64,000 nucleotides of DNA from assembly GCF_020829495.1 (NCBI RefSeq), contig NZ_JAIVFQ010000013.1:1-64000 (forward strand). The letters are read 5' to 3'. Source of the stretch: Nostoc favosum CHAB5714. GTDB lineage: Bacteria > Cyanobacteriota > Cyanobacteriia > Cyanobacteriales > Nostocaceae. This document shows, one piece after another, positions 9,191 to 18,276 of the stretch. Numbering within the stretch: position 1 is the first letter of the stretch; each line of letters begins with the position of its first letter. The notes under the pieces are model-generated. The model did no database searches, was not told where the DNA came from, and saw only the letters and a list, made by a program, of their open reading frames with translations. Position numbers and translations under genes: made by a program.

Positions 9191-9777
9191 CTCATCGCAC
9201 TCCTTGCGATTTTATTATTGATAAATTATTCAGTTTGCTGAAAGTGAGAAACTCTAGCAGATAAAGGCTTATAACATCCCTAAAATTGAGATTAGCATCA
9301 CTGTCAAGACAAGGAAATACGCTTTTCTACAATCTATCGACGGTCTTGTGTGACCAAATAGACAATTTTTACCTGAGTAGTTCGATCATACTACTCATAC
9401 TTACGTATTTTAGCAGCCGGAACATAACCAGTGTCTGCGGTAATCTCTGCGACTGCTCTGGACATCGCTTTTTAGATTCGCATCCTCACCACATCTTACC
9501 CCTAGTAACTCAATTGGCACGAGCTTTGGTACACTAAGTTAAGGATATAGCGTGATATCATAGTTTCTCAGAAAAACTGAGGTTTGCTATAGACTTGCCG
9601 AAGAAATTATTATATGTATTTCAAGTGAGAAATATGCGATCGCTCTCAAAAATTAATCTTTCTGAGAGCCAATATCGTTATCAAATAACTGCTTCGGCAT
9701 CGGCTATAAAATTTTTTAGTATAGGTGATTCCTCAACAGCATAAAATTATGTCGCGTATAATAAGATACTCTTGAAG
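9191..9777. other. Intergenic region, no gene recognised
   Basis: AT-rich, with one HIP1-like GCGATCGC site. A plus-strand frame at 9286-9537 has no homology signal I recognise and no ribosome binding site. It probably holds the promoter of the kinase gene. Confidence 0.5.
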
Positions 9778-10611
9778 CTACAATAATTCATCTAGTTCAT
9801 CAGGATTCACGCCTAACTGACGCAAACGTTCTGCTAATTGTTCTGCTTTTCGTTTGGCTTGAGCAGCTTCTTCTTTAGCTTCTATAGCTTCTTGTTCTGC
9901 AATGATAGCTCGTTCAGTTGCAGCAGCAGCTTCCTCTGTGGGTACGGGAATTAATTCTCCTGCTAAAGTGAACCACCTTAACCACAACCTTTCAATATCT
10001 CGAAATGAACCTTGCCATAAGCCTAAACTTAAATCTATCTCTGGCATTAGTAAGCGCCCTTCGGTCAAATTCATCGGTTCATAGTGACCGCCGACTAACT
10101 GAAAAGCGCGAAGTTCATTAGTATAGCGACTAAAAACAACATAGTATGGAATCCGCAAAATTCGCTCATAAACTTCCCATTTGCTAGGAGGTTTATCTGC
10201 TGCACTTTCTCTTCTTGTGCCTAAATCTTCGTCTTCCGTACCTGGAGATAATAACTCAACAACCACGAAGGGGTTTGCTGGTTCTTGCCAAGTTACATAA
10301 CTTAACCGTAAGTCTTGCCCTTTGTATAATTTTTCTACACCTACTACACCAAACCAATCTGGGCGCTTATACCACAAAGGATGCTGTAAATCATAGTAGA
10401 GATTAAGGTCAGCCGCACTGTAAACTAGTTCGGGATTCCAGTTAATGGGCTGAAAAGTTAAGTATAAAAGTAAGGGTTGTAAAAAGTGAAAATCGTCTGG
10501 CAAACCGGGTTCCTCTGGGTTGTCACTTGGTAAATCATACATCGTTGGTAAAGTTTCCCAAGGGGGAAGCGGCGGATCAGATTGAGGAATATAGTGGGGG
10601 GAAGAAGTCAT
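9778..10611 (-). CDS. Uma2-family (DUF820) PD-(D/E)XK nuclease-like protein
   Basis: The 277-residue product has the Uma2 fold pattern: a Tyr/Pro-rich N terminus with PLPPWETLPTMYDLPS, then DWFGVVGVEKLY, then VVVELLSPGTEDED with the metal-binding acidic residues, then KWEVYERILRIPYYVVF with a conserved lysine and tyrosines. The end is a charged Ala/Glu/Lys coiled coil (residues 225-277, EEAAAATERAIIAEQEAIEA and onward). Uma2 proteins are greatly expanded in filamentous cyanobacteria and their biological role is unsettled. A second member lies at 11501-12229 with hicBA between them. Confidence 0.88.
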   Translation of the reverse strand: MTSSPHYIPQSDPPLPPWETLPTMYDLPSDNPEEPGLPDDFHFLQPLLLYLTFQPINWNPELVYSAADLNLYYDLQHPLWYKRPDWFGVVGVEKLYKGQDLRLSYVTWQEPANPFVVVELLSPGTEDEDLGTRRESAADKPPSKWEVYERILRIPYYVVFSRYTNELRAFQLVGGHYEPMNLTEGRLLMPEIDLSLGLWQGSFRDIERLWLRWFTLAGELIPVPTEEAAAATERAIIAEQEAIEAKEEAAQAKRKAEQLAERLRQLGVNPDELDELL

Positions 10612-10655
10612 AATAAAAATTGGGTTTGATATTTTTCAGCTATTATTTTTATTGA

Positions 10656-10799
10656 TTACTTTGCCCTTGGATCTTCATTAGGAGGATGTAAGCCAGCTTG
10701 AATCCAAAAACCCCGCGCACTGCGAATGGAGTCATCTTCTGGATACATTTTCTGACCACAGAAAATGCTCTGAGTTTCTAAATTGGGTTGTTTACTCAA
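10656..10799 (-). CDS. Small ORF, 47 aa, overlapping the stop of hicA
   Basis: A TTG at 10799 overlaps the TGA stop of hicA (TTGA), an arrangement typical of translational coupling. The product is small and hydrophilic, with the segments KMYPEDDSIRSARGFWIQAG and LHPPNEDPRAK. I do not recognise the family, but composition and coupling make it look genuine. An internal ATG at residue 18 would give a 30-residue product. It may be a third member of the hicBA operon or the remnant of an older gene. Confidence 0.45.
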   Translation of the reverse strand: MSKQPNLETQSIFCGQKMYPEDDSIRSARGFWIQAGLHPPNEDPRAK

Positions 10800-11035
10800 C
10801 TTTGCTCATAAGCTGTTAAGAATTCTTCCCGCGAGATACTTATTTGAGTGCAAATTGCTCTTAACGTCCCTGATTTAATTTGAGATTGGTTAGGCATTAC
10901 TAATGGTGTCTGTGATCCATCTTCATTTTCTCGCGCCATGACAATATGTTCACGTTCCCGAACAATGCGAAACCCCAACAACTCAAATGCTTTGATAACT
11001 CTCTTCTTCGGAGCATCGATAGGAAACTTCGGCAT
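10796..11035 (-). CDS. hicA: HicA-type mRNA interferase toxin
   Basis: The 79-residue protein has the dsRBD-like HicA/YcfA fold: KKRVIKAFELLGFRIVRERE, then HIVMAR with the catalytic histidine, then LVMPNQSQIKSGTLRAICTQ. HicA toxins cleave mRNA and are neutralised by HicB. The start ATG shares its A with the TAA stop of hicB (TAATG), so the two are translationally coupled. This protein is slightly longer than the usual 60-70 residues because of its C-terminal helix (ISREEFLTAYEQS), as is common in cyanobacteria. Confidence 0.9.
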   Translation of the reverse strand: MPKFPIDAPKKRVIKAFELLGFRIVREREHIVMARENEDGSQTPLVMPNQSQIKSGTLRAICTQISISREEFLTAYEQS

Positions 11036-11259
11036 TAAATAGCCACCTCTGCTTCTGTCAAAAAAGCTTCGATTACTGGTGATTCATCTTCGAGCATTTC
11101 TTTGCCAAATATCTCAATGTAGCAGCGAATAGCTGACTTGACATCGGTTAAGGCTTCTTCATAGGTGTCACCTTGACCAACTATGGCCCCTTTAATGCCA
11201 AGAGGATATGCAACATAACCGTCAGAATGTTTTTCTACAATAATTTTGATTTGTTTCAT
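11035..11259 (-). CDS. hicB: HicB-type antitoxin
   Basis: The sequence starting MKQIKIIVEKHSDGYVAYPL, followed by GIKGAIVGQGDTYEEALTDV and KSAIRCYIE, is the partial RNase H-like fold of HicB antitoxins. The antitoxin gene precedes the toxin gene, which is a common order. There is no clear C-terminal DNA-binding domain in its 74 residues, so autoregulation may depend on the complex. ATG 11259 is preferred over an upstream TTG at 11277, because it places the first beta strand at the N terminus. Confidence 0.88.
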   Translation of the reverse strand: MKQIKIIVEKHSDGYVAYPLGIKGAIVGQGDTYEEALTDVKSAIRCYIEIFGKEMLEDESPVIEAFLTEAEVAI

Positions 11260-11334
11260 TACTAGGGCATTTGGCAAGGTAAATTTTAGGCGATTTTGAT
11301 GGAGCCTACAATAGCAGTATATTCAATCGTAATA

Positions 11335-11469
11335 AACCTATGGCGTAGGCGTAGCCCGTCGTAGACATCGCAGTTGTTAAACCCTCATCTTGTCTAACAA
11401 CTAGTATTCAGCCCTACCTAATGATTTGTGAGAAATAAGATCCCTGGCTTATCAAACAATTCGGGGATC
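11335..11469. repeat. Nostoc-type interspersed repeat and palindrome upstream of hicBA
   Basis: CTATGGCGTAGGCGTAGCCC followed by CGTCGTAGACATCGC is a common cyanobacterial interspersed repeat. At 11439-11469 GATCCCTG and CGGGGATC form a hairpin. The same palindrome with similar flanks recurs at 35927-35957. Confidence 0.6.
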
Positions 11470-11500
11470 AGTGGCTTTCAATTTTTCCTAAAACATTTGA

Positions 11501-12229
11501 TCATACTTCTGGCTCAATGCCCGCCGCCCGCAATTGTGCTGCTAGTCGTTCAGCACGTTGGCGTTCTTGTTCGGCACGTTGGCGTTCCTGTTCGGCTAAC
11601 TCCGAACCCCAAGGCAAAACATTTCCTTGTTCATCCCACCACCGTAACCACTTTCTTGTGCGGTTTTCACGGGTACCTTGCCACACCCCAAGGTAAAGAT
11701 TCATTTCTGCTATCCAGTAGCGTTGATTTTCATCAGGCTCTTGCAAAATGTACTGTTCTGTGTTATTAAAGCGATACATTTCTACACTGCCGTTATCTGG
11801 CTCAAAGATGATGTAGTTTGGTACTTTTAAGATGCGCTCGTAGAAAAACCATTTTCCTGGGGGATATGTCGCTTTGATAGAATACTCTGTCTCCTGTGTA
11901 TCGGAAATAAATTCCATCACAATCAGGGGAATTTCACCTTGTAGTTGAGGGGTGTAACTGCGTGTTACTTCTTCTCTACTAACATTAATTTTGGCAATAA
12001 AAGCCCAATCAGGGGCTTTAATGACCATTTTGTTGTTTAGGGTGGCACAAATGCCGTAATTAGTTGTTGTTAGGGTGTTAGCTGAAATTTTTCCGGCTAA
12101 TTGTAGGCTTTCTGTGAGTGCAGCAGCTAAAGCTGGTTGGTTGATATTGTCCACTGGATCATCTGGGAGTTTGTAATCATCGGGTAGTTTTTCCCAAGTG
12201 ATTTGGTAGTCTTGGGTGAGGGTTGTCAT
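11501..12229 (-). CDS. Uma2-family (DUF820) PD-(D/E)XK nuclease-like protein
   Basis: The pattern matches the family: ITWEKLPDDYKLPDDPVDN at the N terminus, KAPDWAFIAKI in the middle, LIVMEFISDTQ with the acidic metal-binding residue, KWFFYERILKVPNYIIF, then a Trp-rich WLRWWDEQGN and a short coiled coil with the near-repeat LAEQERQRAEQERQRAERLA. It differs clearly from the Uma2 protein at 9.8-10.6 kb, so they are not recent duplicates. The role is unknown. ATG 12229 is the start. Confidence 0.88.
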   Translation of the reverse strand: MTTLTQDYQITWEKLPDDYKLPDDPVDNINQPALAAALTESLQLAGKISANTLTTTNYGICATLNNKMVIKAPDWAFIAKINVSREEVTRSYTPQLQGEIPLIVMEFISDTQETEYSIKATYPPGKWFFYERILKVPNYIIFEPDNGSVEMYRFNNTEQYILQEPDENQRYWIAEMNLYLGVWQGTRENRTRKWLRWWDEQGNVLPWGSELAEQERQRAEQERQRAERLAAQLRAAGIEPEV

Positions 12230-12345
12230 AATCGGTTTTCCTTTGGTGTGTAAAAGGGACTGGGGACTCGGTTTTCACTCGTAAAAATTATGGAATTTGC
12301 TTTAATCACTTCCAAGTTTTGGAACAATTTCCCAGTACCCAGTAG

Positions 12346-13872
12346 TTACTCATCTTCATCGGGTTCTAAATCGTCGGCTGTCAATTCCTGATGGGGGATG
12401 GCGGCGATAATCGCATCTATTACTTTGGATACTGGTAATATTTCAATATTAAGGTCGGGAAATTTTGTCCCTTTTGGCACGATCGCTCGTTTAAATCCCA
12501 ACTTAGCAGCTTCTTTCAACCGCAGTTCCATTTGGGAAACCGATCGCACTTGTCCGCCTAACCCAACTTCACCGATTAATACTGTACCGGGATCAACTAT
12601 GCGATCGCGGAAACTAGCTACAATTGCGATCGCAATTCCCAAATCTACCGCAGGTTCTTCCACATTCAACCCACCCGCAGAAGCAACGTAGGAATCCAAT
12701 TTCGACATGGGAATTCCCACCCGTTTTTCTAAGACGGCGAGAATTTGCACCAAGCGGTTGTAATCTACGCCAGTACCAGCACGACGGGGTGAGGGGTAGC
12801 TGGTGGGACTCACCAAAGCTTGCAATTCCACAACTATCGGGCGAGTCCCTTCGCAAGCAACGACAATTGCAGTACCAGGTGCAGGATCGTCACGGTTGCC
12901 TAAAAATAGCTCTGAGGGGTTGGCAACTTCCCGCAGTCCATCTGTCACCATTTCAAAGATGCCGATTTCGTGAGTTGCGCCAAAACGGTTTTTGACTGTC
13001 CGTAATAACCGATGGGAGGCAAAGCGATCGCCTTCAAAATACAACACCGTATCTACTAAATGTTCTAAAACTTTTGGCCCTGCGATCGCTCCTTCTTTAG
13101 TAACGTGTCCCACAATCAGCATAGTGACATCTTCGTGCTTCGCCACCTTCATCAATGCTGCTGTACATTCCCGTACCTGAGCTACCGAACCTGGTGCAGA
13201 AGTCAGCGCTGGAAAAAACACCGTTTGGATACTATCAATCACCGCTACGTTTGGCTTTAAAGAGTCTATTTCTCGTAAAATTTCTTCTAAATCTGTTTCT
13301 GGCAGTACATATAAATCTGCACCTATACTGTCAGGGTCTATGGGAAGTGTCGCATCTACCACCACAGTGGTATTCTCATCATTAACCACACTTACGTTTT
13401 TTGATACTCCCAAACGAGAAGCTCGTAATTTTACCTGCTGTCCCGATTCTTCACCAGTTACGTAAAGGATGCGATATTTCTGTGCTAATTGATTTGATAC
13501 TTGCAGTAATAAAGTCGATTTACCAATACCCGGATCGCCGCCAATCAGCACCATAGAGCCAGGGACAACCCCACCCCCAAGCACTCGATCCAATTCTCCA
13601 TAACCAGACTCCCACCGGGCAATTTGGCGATCGGTAATTTGGTTAAATGTTAAGGAGGCTCGCGCTTTAGCTGGTTTAGCGTGAGATTTGCCATTAGTTT
13701 GAGTTGATTGCCAACCACTCACTCCCCCCCGACTGGGTACATCTACTGAGGATTGAATAGAAATTTGTTCTTCTAGAGAGTTGTAAGTGCCACAAGCAGG
13801 ACATTTACCAAACCATTGGGGCGATTCTGCTCCACATTCATTACACACAAAAAAGGTTTTTGCCTTTGCCAT
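12346..13872 (-). CDS. radA: DNA repair protein RadA
   Basis: The 508-residue protein has all the parts of RadA/Sms, which promotes branch migration during recombinational repair. The N terminus has a C4 zinc finger (CNECGAESPQWFGKCPACG). A RecA-like ATPase follows, with Walker A GGDPGIGKST near residue 112. The RadA-specific KNRFG motif lies near 293-297. The C-terminal Lon-protease-like domain lacks a protease active site, as expected. The length is normal. It is divergent from rpaB, with a 160-bp AT-rich region between. Confidence 0.97.
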   Translation of the reverse strand: MAKAKTFFVCNECGAESPQWFGKCPACGTYNSLEEQISIQSSVDVPSRGGVSGWQSTQTNGKSHAKPAKARASLTFNQITDRQIARWESGYGELDRVLGGGVVPGSMVLIGGDPGIGKSTLLLQVSNQLAQKYRILYVTGEESGQQVKLRASRLGVSKNVSVVNDENTTVVVDATLPIDPDSIGADLYVLPETDLEEILREIDSLKPNVAVIDSIQTVFFPALTSAPGSVAQVRECTAALMKVAKHEDVTMLIVGHVTKEGAIAGPKVLEHLVDTVLYFEGDRFASHRLLRTVKNRFGATHEIGIFEMVTDGLREVANPSELFLGNRDDPAPGTAIVVACEGTRPIVVELQALVSPTSYPSPRRAGTGVDYNRLVQILAVLEKRVGIPMSKLDSYVASAGGLNVEEPAVDLGIAIAIVASFRDRIVDPGTVLIGEVGLGGQVRSVSQMELRLKEAAKLGFKRAIVPKGTKFPDLNIEILPVSKVIDAIIAAIPHQELTADDLEPDEDE

Positions 13873-14042
13873 TCTTAAATCTTATTAAATAATCTTAATA
13901 TTTACTTAATTCTTGAAAAAAACTAAAAACCAATAATAGTAGTATTTAGAGCTTTTTCCAAATCAATTGATGGAATGATATCTTAATATTATGGTATTAA
14001 AAATTAATCATGTAAATTTTTAGTGAAGGAGCGTTGAGAAAC

Positions 14043-14771
14043 TTGGAAAGCCATAAAGAAAAAATCTTGGTGGTAGACGACGAAGCCAGCATTCGCCGGA
14101 TTTTGGAAACGCGCCTTTCGATGATTGGCTACGATGTAGTGACGGCTGGCGACGGGGAAGAAGCATTAGATATTTTTCGCAAAACTGATCCTGACCTGGT
14201 AGTTTTGGATGTAATGATGCCAAAGCTAGACGGCTATGGTGTATGTCAAGAATTACGAAAAGAATCAGATGTCCCCATTATTATGCTAACAGCCTTGGGG
14301 GATGTAGCCGATCGCATCACCGGTCTAGAATTGGGTGCTGATGACTACGTAGTTAAACCATTTTCCCCCAAAGAGCTAGAAGCTCGAATTCGCTCAGTGT
14401 TGCGGCGGGTAGACAAAACCGGTGGATCTGGCATTCCCAGTTCTGGGGTGATCCATGTCGCTAACATTAAAATCGATACGAATAAGCGACAAGTCTACAA
14501 AGGCGATGAGCGGATTCGATTGACGGGTATGGAGTTCAGCTTGTTAGAGTTGGTAGTTAGTCGCTCTGGAGAACCTTTTTCTCGTTCGGAAATTTTGCAG
14601 GAGGTTTGGGGTTATACACCAGAGCGCCATGTTGATACCCGCGTAGTAGATGTGCATATATCCCGTTTGCGGGCAAAGTTAGAAGATGATCCTAGCAATC
14701 CAGAATTGATTCTTACAGCACGAGGTACTGGTTATCTTTTCCAGCGAATTATTGAAGCAGGGGAGGAGTGA
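14043..14771 (+). CDS. rpaB: Response regulator RpaB (OmpR/PhoB family)
   Basis: A receiver domain (KILVVDDEASIRRILETRL, phospho-acceptor Asp in LVVLDVMMP, Lys in YVVKPFSP) is followed by a winged-helix DNA-binding domain (WGYTPERHVDTRVVDVHISR). The sequence matches RpaB/Ycf27, the essential cyanobacterial regulator of light-stress genes that binds HLR1 sites. An AAGGAG at 14026-14031 is too close to the first in-frame TTG (14034), whereas TTG 14043 has good spacing and gives the usual family start (M-E-S-H-K-E-K), so I choose 14043. No histidine kinase is adjacent. Confidence 0.95.
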   Translation: MESHKEKILVVDDEASIRRILETRLSMIGYDVVTAGDGEEALDIFRKTDPDLVVLDVMMPKLDGYGVCQELRKESDVPIIMLTALGDVADRITGLELGADDYVVKPFSPKELEARIRSVLRRVDKTGGSGIPSSGVIHVANIKIDTNKRQVYKGDERIRLTGMEFSLLELVVSRSGEPFSRSEILQEVWGYTPERHVDTRVVDVHISRLRAKLEDDPSNPELILTARGTGYLFQRIIEAGEE

Positions 14772-14859
14772 GGAGATGAGGCAGGGGCAGGGGGCAGGGG
14801 GAGCAGGGGAGGATGAGGGAGATGAGGGAGACTAGGCAAATAATCAATGCCCAATTCCC

Positions 14860-14897
14860 AATGACTAATGACTAATGACTAATGACTAATGACTAAT
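14860..14897. repeat. Heptanucleotide tandem repeat (AATGACT)n
   Basis: About five copies of AATGACT end at the start codon of the next gene. The last ATG of the array (14889) is itself the likely start codon, so the repeat forms the leader of the mRNA. G-rich AGGGGGCAGGGG repeats lie just before it. Confidence 0.85.
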
Positions 14898-15512
14898 AAA
14901 GTTTTGCGGCGTCTACCCATTGTTGTGGGTGGGTTAGGCGCTGTACTTTTGCTGATTAACCGTTTATTGACACCGCAATTAACCCAGTCTCAATCGCGTG
15001 GTGATGTGGTGGGCGTGATTTTGAGTGCAGTGTTAATTTTGACGGGTTTAATTTGGCAGCAAGTTCAGCCGCGATCGCCTGATACTGTAGAACTAATTGG
15101 AGAAGAAGGTTTTGTACTAGCAGCAGATTTACCTGAAGCCGTGAAAACAGAGCTAGCTTGGGCATCTCATTTATTGTTGACTAATACAGTAACGCGATCG
15201 CTGGTGGTTTATTATCAAGGTAAAGTTTTGTTGCGTCGCGGGATTCTAGGTACTAAATCTGAAGTTATACCAGGAGTAATCTTAAAACAGGTACTGGAAA
15301 AACAAAAACCGATTTATCTAGTTGCGCTAAAAGTATATCCAGGTAGGCTTGAATTTGATTATTTACCAGAAAATACTCAAGGTGTAATTTGTCAACCTAT
15401 TGGTAACCAAGGTGCCCTAATTTTGGGCGCGAATGCTCCTCGCAGTTACACCAAACAAGATGAAAACTGGATTGCCGGAATTGCTGATAAATTAGCCGTT
15501 ACTCTTAGCTAG
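14889..15512 (+). CDS. Cofactor assembly of complex C subunit B (CCB2/CCB4-like)
   Basis: Two N-terminal membrane segments (residues 10-25 and 38-57) precede a soluble domain with LVVYYQGKVLLRRGILG and YLPENTQGVICQPIGNQGAL. This matches the CCB2/CCB4 family, which takes part in covalent attachment of heme ci to cytochrome b6 of the cytochrome b6f complex. The length of 207 is normal. The start ATG lies in the AATGACT array and there is no clear Shine-Dalgarno sequence. Confidence 0.82.
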   Translation: MTNKVLRRLPIVVGGLGAVLLLINRLLTPQLTQSQSRGDVVGVILSAVLILTGLIWQQVQPRSPDTVELIGEEGFVLAADLPEAVKTELAWASHLLLTNTVTRSLVVYYQGKVLLRRGILGTKSEVIPGVILKQVLEKQKPIYLVALKVYPGRLEFDYLPENTQGVICQPIGNQGALILGANAPRSYTKQDENWIAGIADKLAVTLS

Positions 15513-16148
15513 CAAATTAATTAGTCCCCACAACCGATAATTACTAAGACGAGCCAAGAATATCTAGAGAGAGATTTTACCAGATTGAACTAGAAAATCA
15601 TATTTGGTTCAGGTTGAAAGTCTTAAGTATTTATTACCATCTTGCCCAGATACAATATGCAGTAGGGGGGTATAGCTTGCTGTAATTGGTGTTAACTTAA
15701 CGTAAGAGTCATGTCCCGCAAGGAACTTCAGTTCCTTGGCTTTTAGCGAAAGTCATCTCTTGATGACTAAATATAGCCAAAAATCTTTAGTCTACTTGAG
15801 TAGACTTTAGCTAAAAGCCAAAGAACTTTAGTTCGAGGCGGGCGAGTCAAGCCGAAAGTTTTGCTATTTCTAGGCTTTTGTTGACACTTGTGAGCTTGCT
15901 GTCATTGGTATCAACTTAACGTGAAACCCTTGTCAAGGAATGATATTGAGTCCACTCACTTACCATCACTCGACGCGTCACCCCACCCCGGTTTTGTCTA
16001 AAGCCAAAACCTCCCCTCCCCGATGCTTTGGGGAGGGGTTGGGGGTGGGGTAAAATGCCTGTGGGAAAAGCTTTTGAACTTAAGTTGACACCAATGGCTT
16101 GCTGTGCGCCCCTACGACTGGGAAATTTAGAAATTTACAATTCTATTT
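15513..16148. repeat. Intergenic region with nested palindromes and a direct repeat
   Basis: No gene. An inverted pair TTCCTTGGCTTTTAGC (15731-15746) and GCTAAAAGCCAAAGAA (15810-15825) encloses two perfect small hairpins, AGTCATC/GATGACT (15751-15768) and AGTCTAC/GTAGACT (15789-15806); a further hairpin is at 15720-15737. Near-copies of GCTTGCTGTAATTGGTGTTA begin at about 15675 and 15894 and flank the structure. A GGGGAGGGG/CCCCTCCCC hairpin lies near 16010-16045. Confidence 0.7.
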
Positions 16149-16667
16149 ATGCAAATTATTTATTGGCTATTACTGGCTGTAATGCTTGTGGGTATCATTG
16201 GTGCTGTAGTTCCTGCCATTCCTGGTAGCAGCTTAATTTTAATTGCAATTATCGTCTGGGGAATCGTTAGTAGTTCCTTTGCAGCTATCAAGATTCCCCT
16301 AATTGTGACAATTATCGTTTTACTGCTGAGTGTCGGAGTGGATTTTTTAGCTAGTTATGTGGGAGCAAAACAAGCTGGAGCTAGCAAGTGGGGTCAAATT
16401 GGCGCAATTGTCGGTTTGGTGGTGGGATTTTTGGGATTATTGCCAACGTTGCCTTTTGGTGGCCCACTATTAGGAATTTTACTAGGCCCGCTTTTGGGAG
16501 CAATTATCGGTGAGTATCTTTACCGACGTGAATTCGGGTTAGCGGTTAAGGCGGGTATAGGAATTGTAGTCGGCTCTTTGGTTGGAAATTTGATTCAAGG
16601 GTTGTTAGCGATCGCAGCAGTTGTAGTTTTCGTTGTGACAACTTGGCCACAAGTATTTGGCTCTTAG
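16149..16667 (+). CDS. DUF456 family membrane protein
   Basis: A very hydrophobic 172-residue protein. GIIGAVVPAIPGSSLILIAI at the start, ASYVGAKQAGASKWGQIGA in the middle and FGGPLLGILLGPLLGAIIGE are typical of DUF456, a widespread family of small glycine-rich membrane proteins with glycine-zipper-like stretches. About four or five membrane segments are predicted. The function is unknown. ATG 16149 is the start; an overlapping frame beginning at 16028 is a shadow. Confidence 0.85.
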   Translation: MQIIYWLLLAVMLVGIIGAVVPAIPGSSLILIAIIVWGIVSSSFAAIKIPLIVTIIVLLLSVGVDFLASYVGAKQAGASKWGQIGAIVGLVVGFLGLLPTLPFGGPLLGILLGPLLGAIIGEYLYRREFGLAVKAGIGIVVGSLVGNLIQGLLAIAAVVVFVVTTWPQVFGS

Positions 16668-17430
16668 AGGATGTTTGAAAAGTCCTCTTGTTGGTATCAA
16701 AAGTTTTAGATCCTCCTAAATCCACGCCAGTTGCTCATGGGGGAAACCCCCAAGACCGCACTGGCTCCCCGATAAATTGGGGGACTTTGACTCCGGTTCC
16801 CCCCAATTTATCGGGGGGTTAGGGGAGATCTAAAAGTACCTAAAGTCACAGGGAAACACTTTTCAAACAACGTCTTAGCATTTCAAAGGCCTGACACATT
16901 TGAAAACAGTAATTATAGCTAGCAGTTAGCTACTTATTACAAACATTCAATTTGATAACAAAGACTATCCATAGTAAACAAATACAGTGGTTCCTCCCAT
17001 TTATTCTACGAGAGTAACCGTTTCACTAAATATTTGTAACTAAAGAGATTATAGATAGACTGTATACTCCATTTATTTAAAATATGTTTGGGTAATTATA
17101 AGTATATAAAATTACTATTTTGTTGATACTATGTAAACAGCTTTTTTTAAAGTCAGAGCTATTGCCAACAATCTAAACCTTACGGAGTCTGAAATATACG
17201 AAGCGCACATATATAAGAAATTAAAATTTCATGAAGGATAATAATGCCTTAAAGATGTGATGAAGACCACTCAGTAAATATTGCAGGCTCTAAGTCTATG
17301 TGATTTTATGGAGATAAGAAATACATCACGCAAGTTTCGCTTTCACTGACAGTATTTTCGATAAATTACTGAGATTAAAAGTAAAGCAATTGCTCTGATT
17401 TAAGGTTATTACTAGGAGCCTAAAACGATA
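16668..17430. other. Intergenic region with long hairpin; leader of the PEP-CTERM gene
   Basis: CCCCGATAAATTGGGGG (16767-16783) and CCCCCCAATTTATCGGGGGG (16799-16818) form a stable stem. The preceding CATGGGGGAAACCCCCAAG block recurs at about 21770, so it is an interspersed repeat. The AT-rich 500 bp before 17431 probably carries the promoter and a long 5' leader for the next gene; I could not place the promoter. Confidence 0.6.
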
Positions 17431-18117
17431 ATGATTAATTTTAAATCTAGATTACTAAATGCAACTCTAGCCGTTACTGCTGCCATCCCCTTAGCTACTG
17501 CTGGGATGTTTATATCTGCTGGTTCATCTCAAGCTGTAACCTTGAGCGGGAGTATTGGTCTTAATGGTACATCTATCGTTCCTAATGAGGGAATCAATCC
17601 ACCTACTACTACTATTACATTTGTCGATGTTGATGGTGTTAAGGGTGACGGTGATTTTGCAACCTTCTTACCAAACTTAAACTCAGGCATAGGTATTAGC
17701 ATTAACACTCTAAATTTAACCAAGATAACTGATGTAGTATCAAGCGGAGCAATTACAACAGCTACATACTCTACAGGCATTTACACTCCATTCATTAATT
17801 TCGGATCACGAACCCTTGATAACATTACTGCCCTTCTTACCTTTGACCTAGATGATTCTGTAGTTACCAGAACTCGGATATTTGATACTACCATTAGTGA
17901 CATAACGGCCACAGGGATTACGGGGAAATTTAATTTCAATGGACAAACTATTGGGACGGGTGTTCTGAGCGCTTCTGTTTCTGGGGGTTCAAGCGATTAC
18001 CAGTTAACTCTCTCCGCTAAATCAGTTCCTGAGCCAACCACAATGCTAGGCTTAGGTTTAGTTGGTGCTGGGATGGTTATGTCTATATCTCGCCGCCGCA
18101 AAAGTTTCGTTCAATAG
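17431..18117 (+). CDS. PEP-CTERM sorting-domain protein, secreted
   Basis: An N-terminal signal peptide (MINFKSRLLNATLAVTAA, cleavage near SSQA-V) leads a Thr/Ser/Asn-rich beta domain of about 160 residues. The C terminus is a standard PEP-CTERM tag: VPEPTTMLGLGLVGAGMVM followed by SRRRK. Such proteins are exported and their tag is handled by an exosortase; they are often linked with extracellular polysaccharide. The passenger domain is not one I recognise. The gene stands alone and ends in two strong hairpins. Confidence 0.9.
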   Translation: MINFKSRLLNATLAVTAAIPLATAGMFISAGSSQAVTLSGSIGLNGTSIVPNEGINPPTTTITFVDVDGVKGDGDFATFLPNLNSGIGISINTLNLTKITDVVSSGAITTATYSTGIYTPFINFGSRTLDNITALLTFDLDDSVVTRTRIFDTTISDITATGITGKFNFNGQTIGTGVLSASVSGGSSDYQLTLSAKSVPEPTTMLGLGLVGAGMVMSISRRRKSFVQ

Positions 18118-18138
18118 ACCTAATTCTGAATATAAAAA

Positions 18139-18226
18139 AGTTACTTTTAGCAACTAAAAGTAACTCTAATTTATCAATTCGATTTGGTTGGAATGCAAAA
18201 TTTTTCCAACCAAGTCGAATTTTTTC
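18139..18226 (+). terminator. Tandem terminator hairpins after the PEP-CTERM gene
   Basis: AGTTACTTTTAG with CTAAAAGTAACT (18139-18165), and ATTCGATTTGGTTGG with CCAACCAAGTCGAAT (18177-18222) followed by six T residues. The second is a good intrinsic terminator and may work in both directions. Confidence 0.8.
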
Positions 18227-18276
18227 TTTTGTCACACAAATCTATTTAAAGGTGAATTTTTTAATCTGAGATAGAC

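Noticed and set aside
9286..9537. Plus-strand frame upstream of the kinase
   Set aside because: No recognisable domain, no ribosome binding site, and it spans the likely promoter of the kinase gene.
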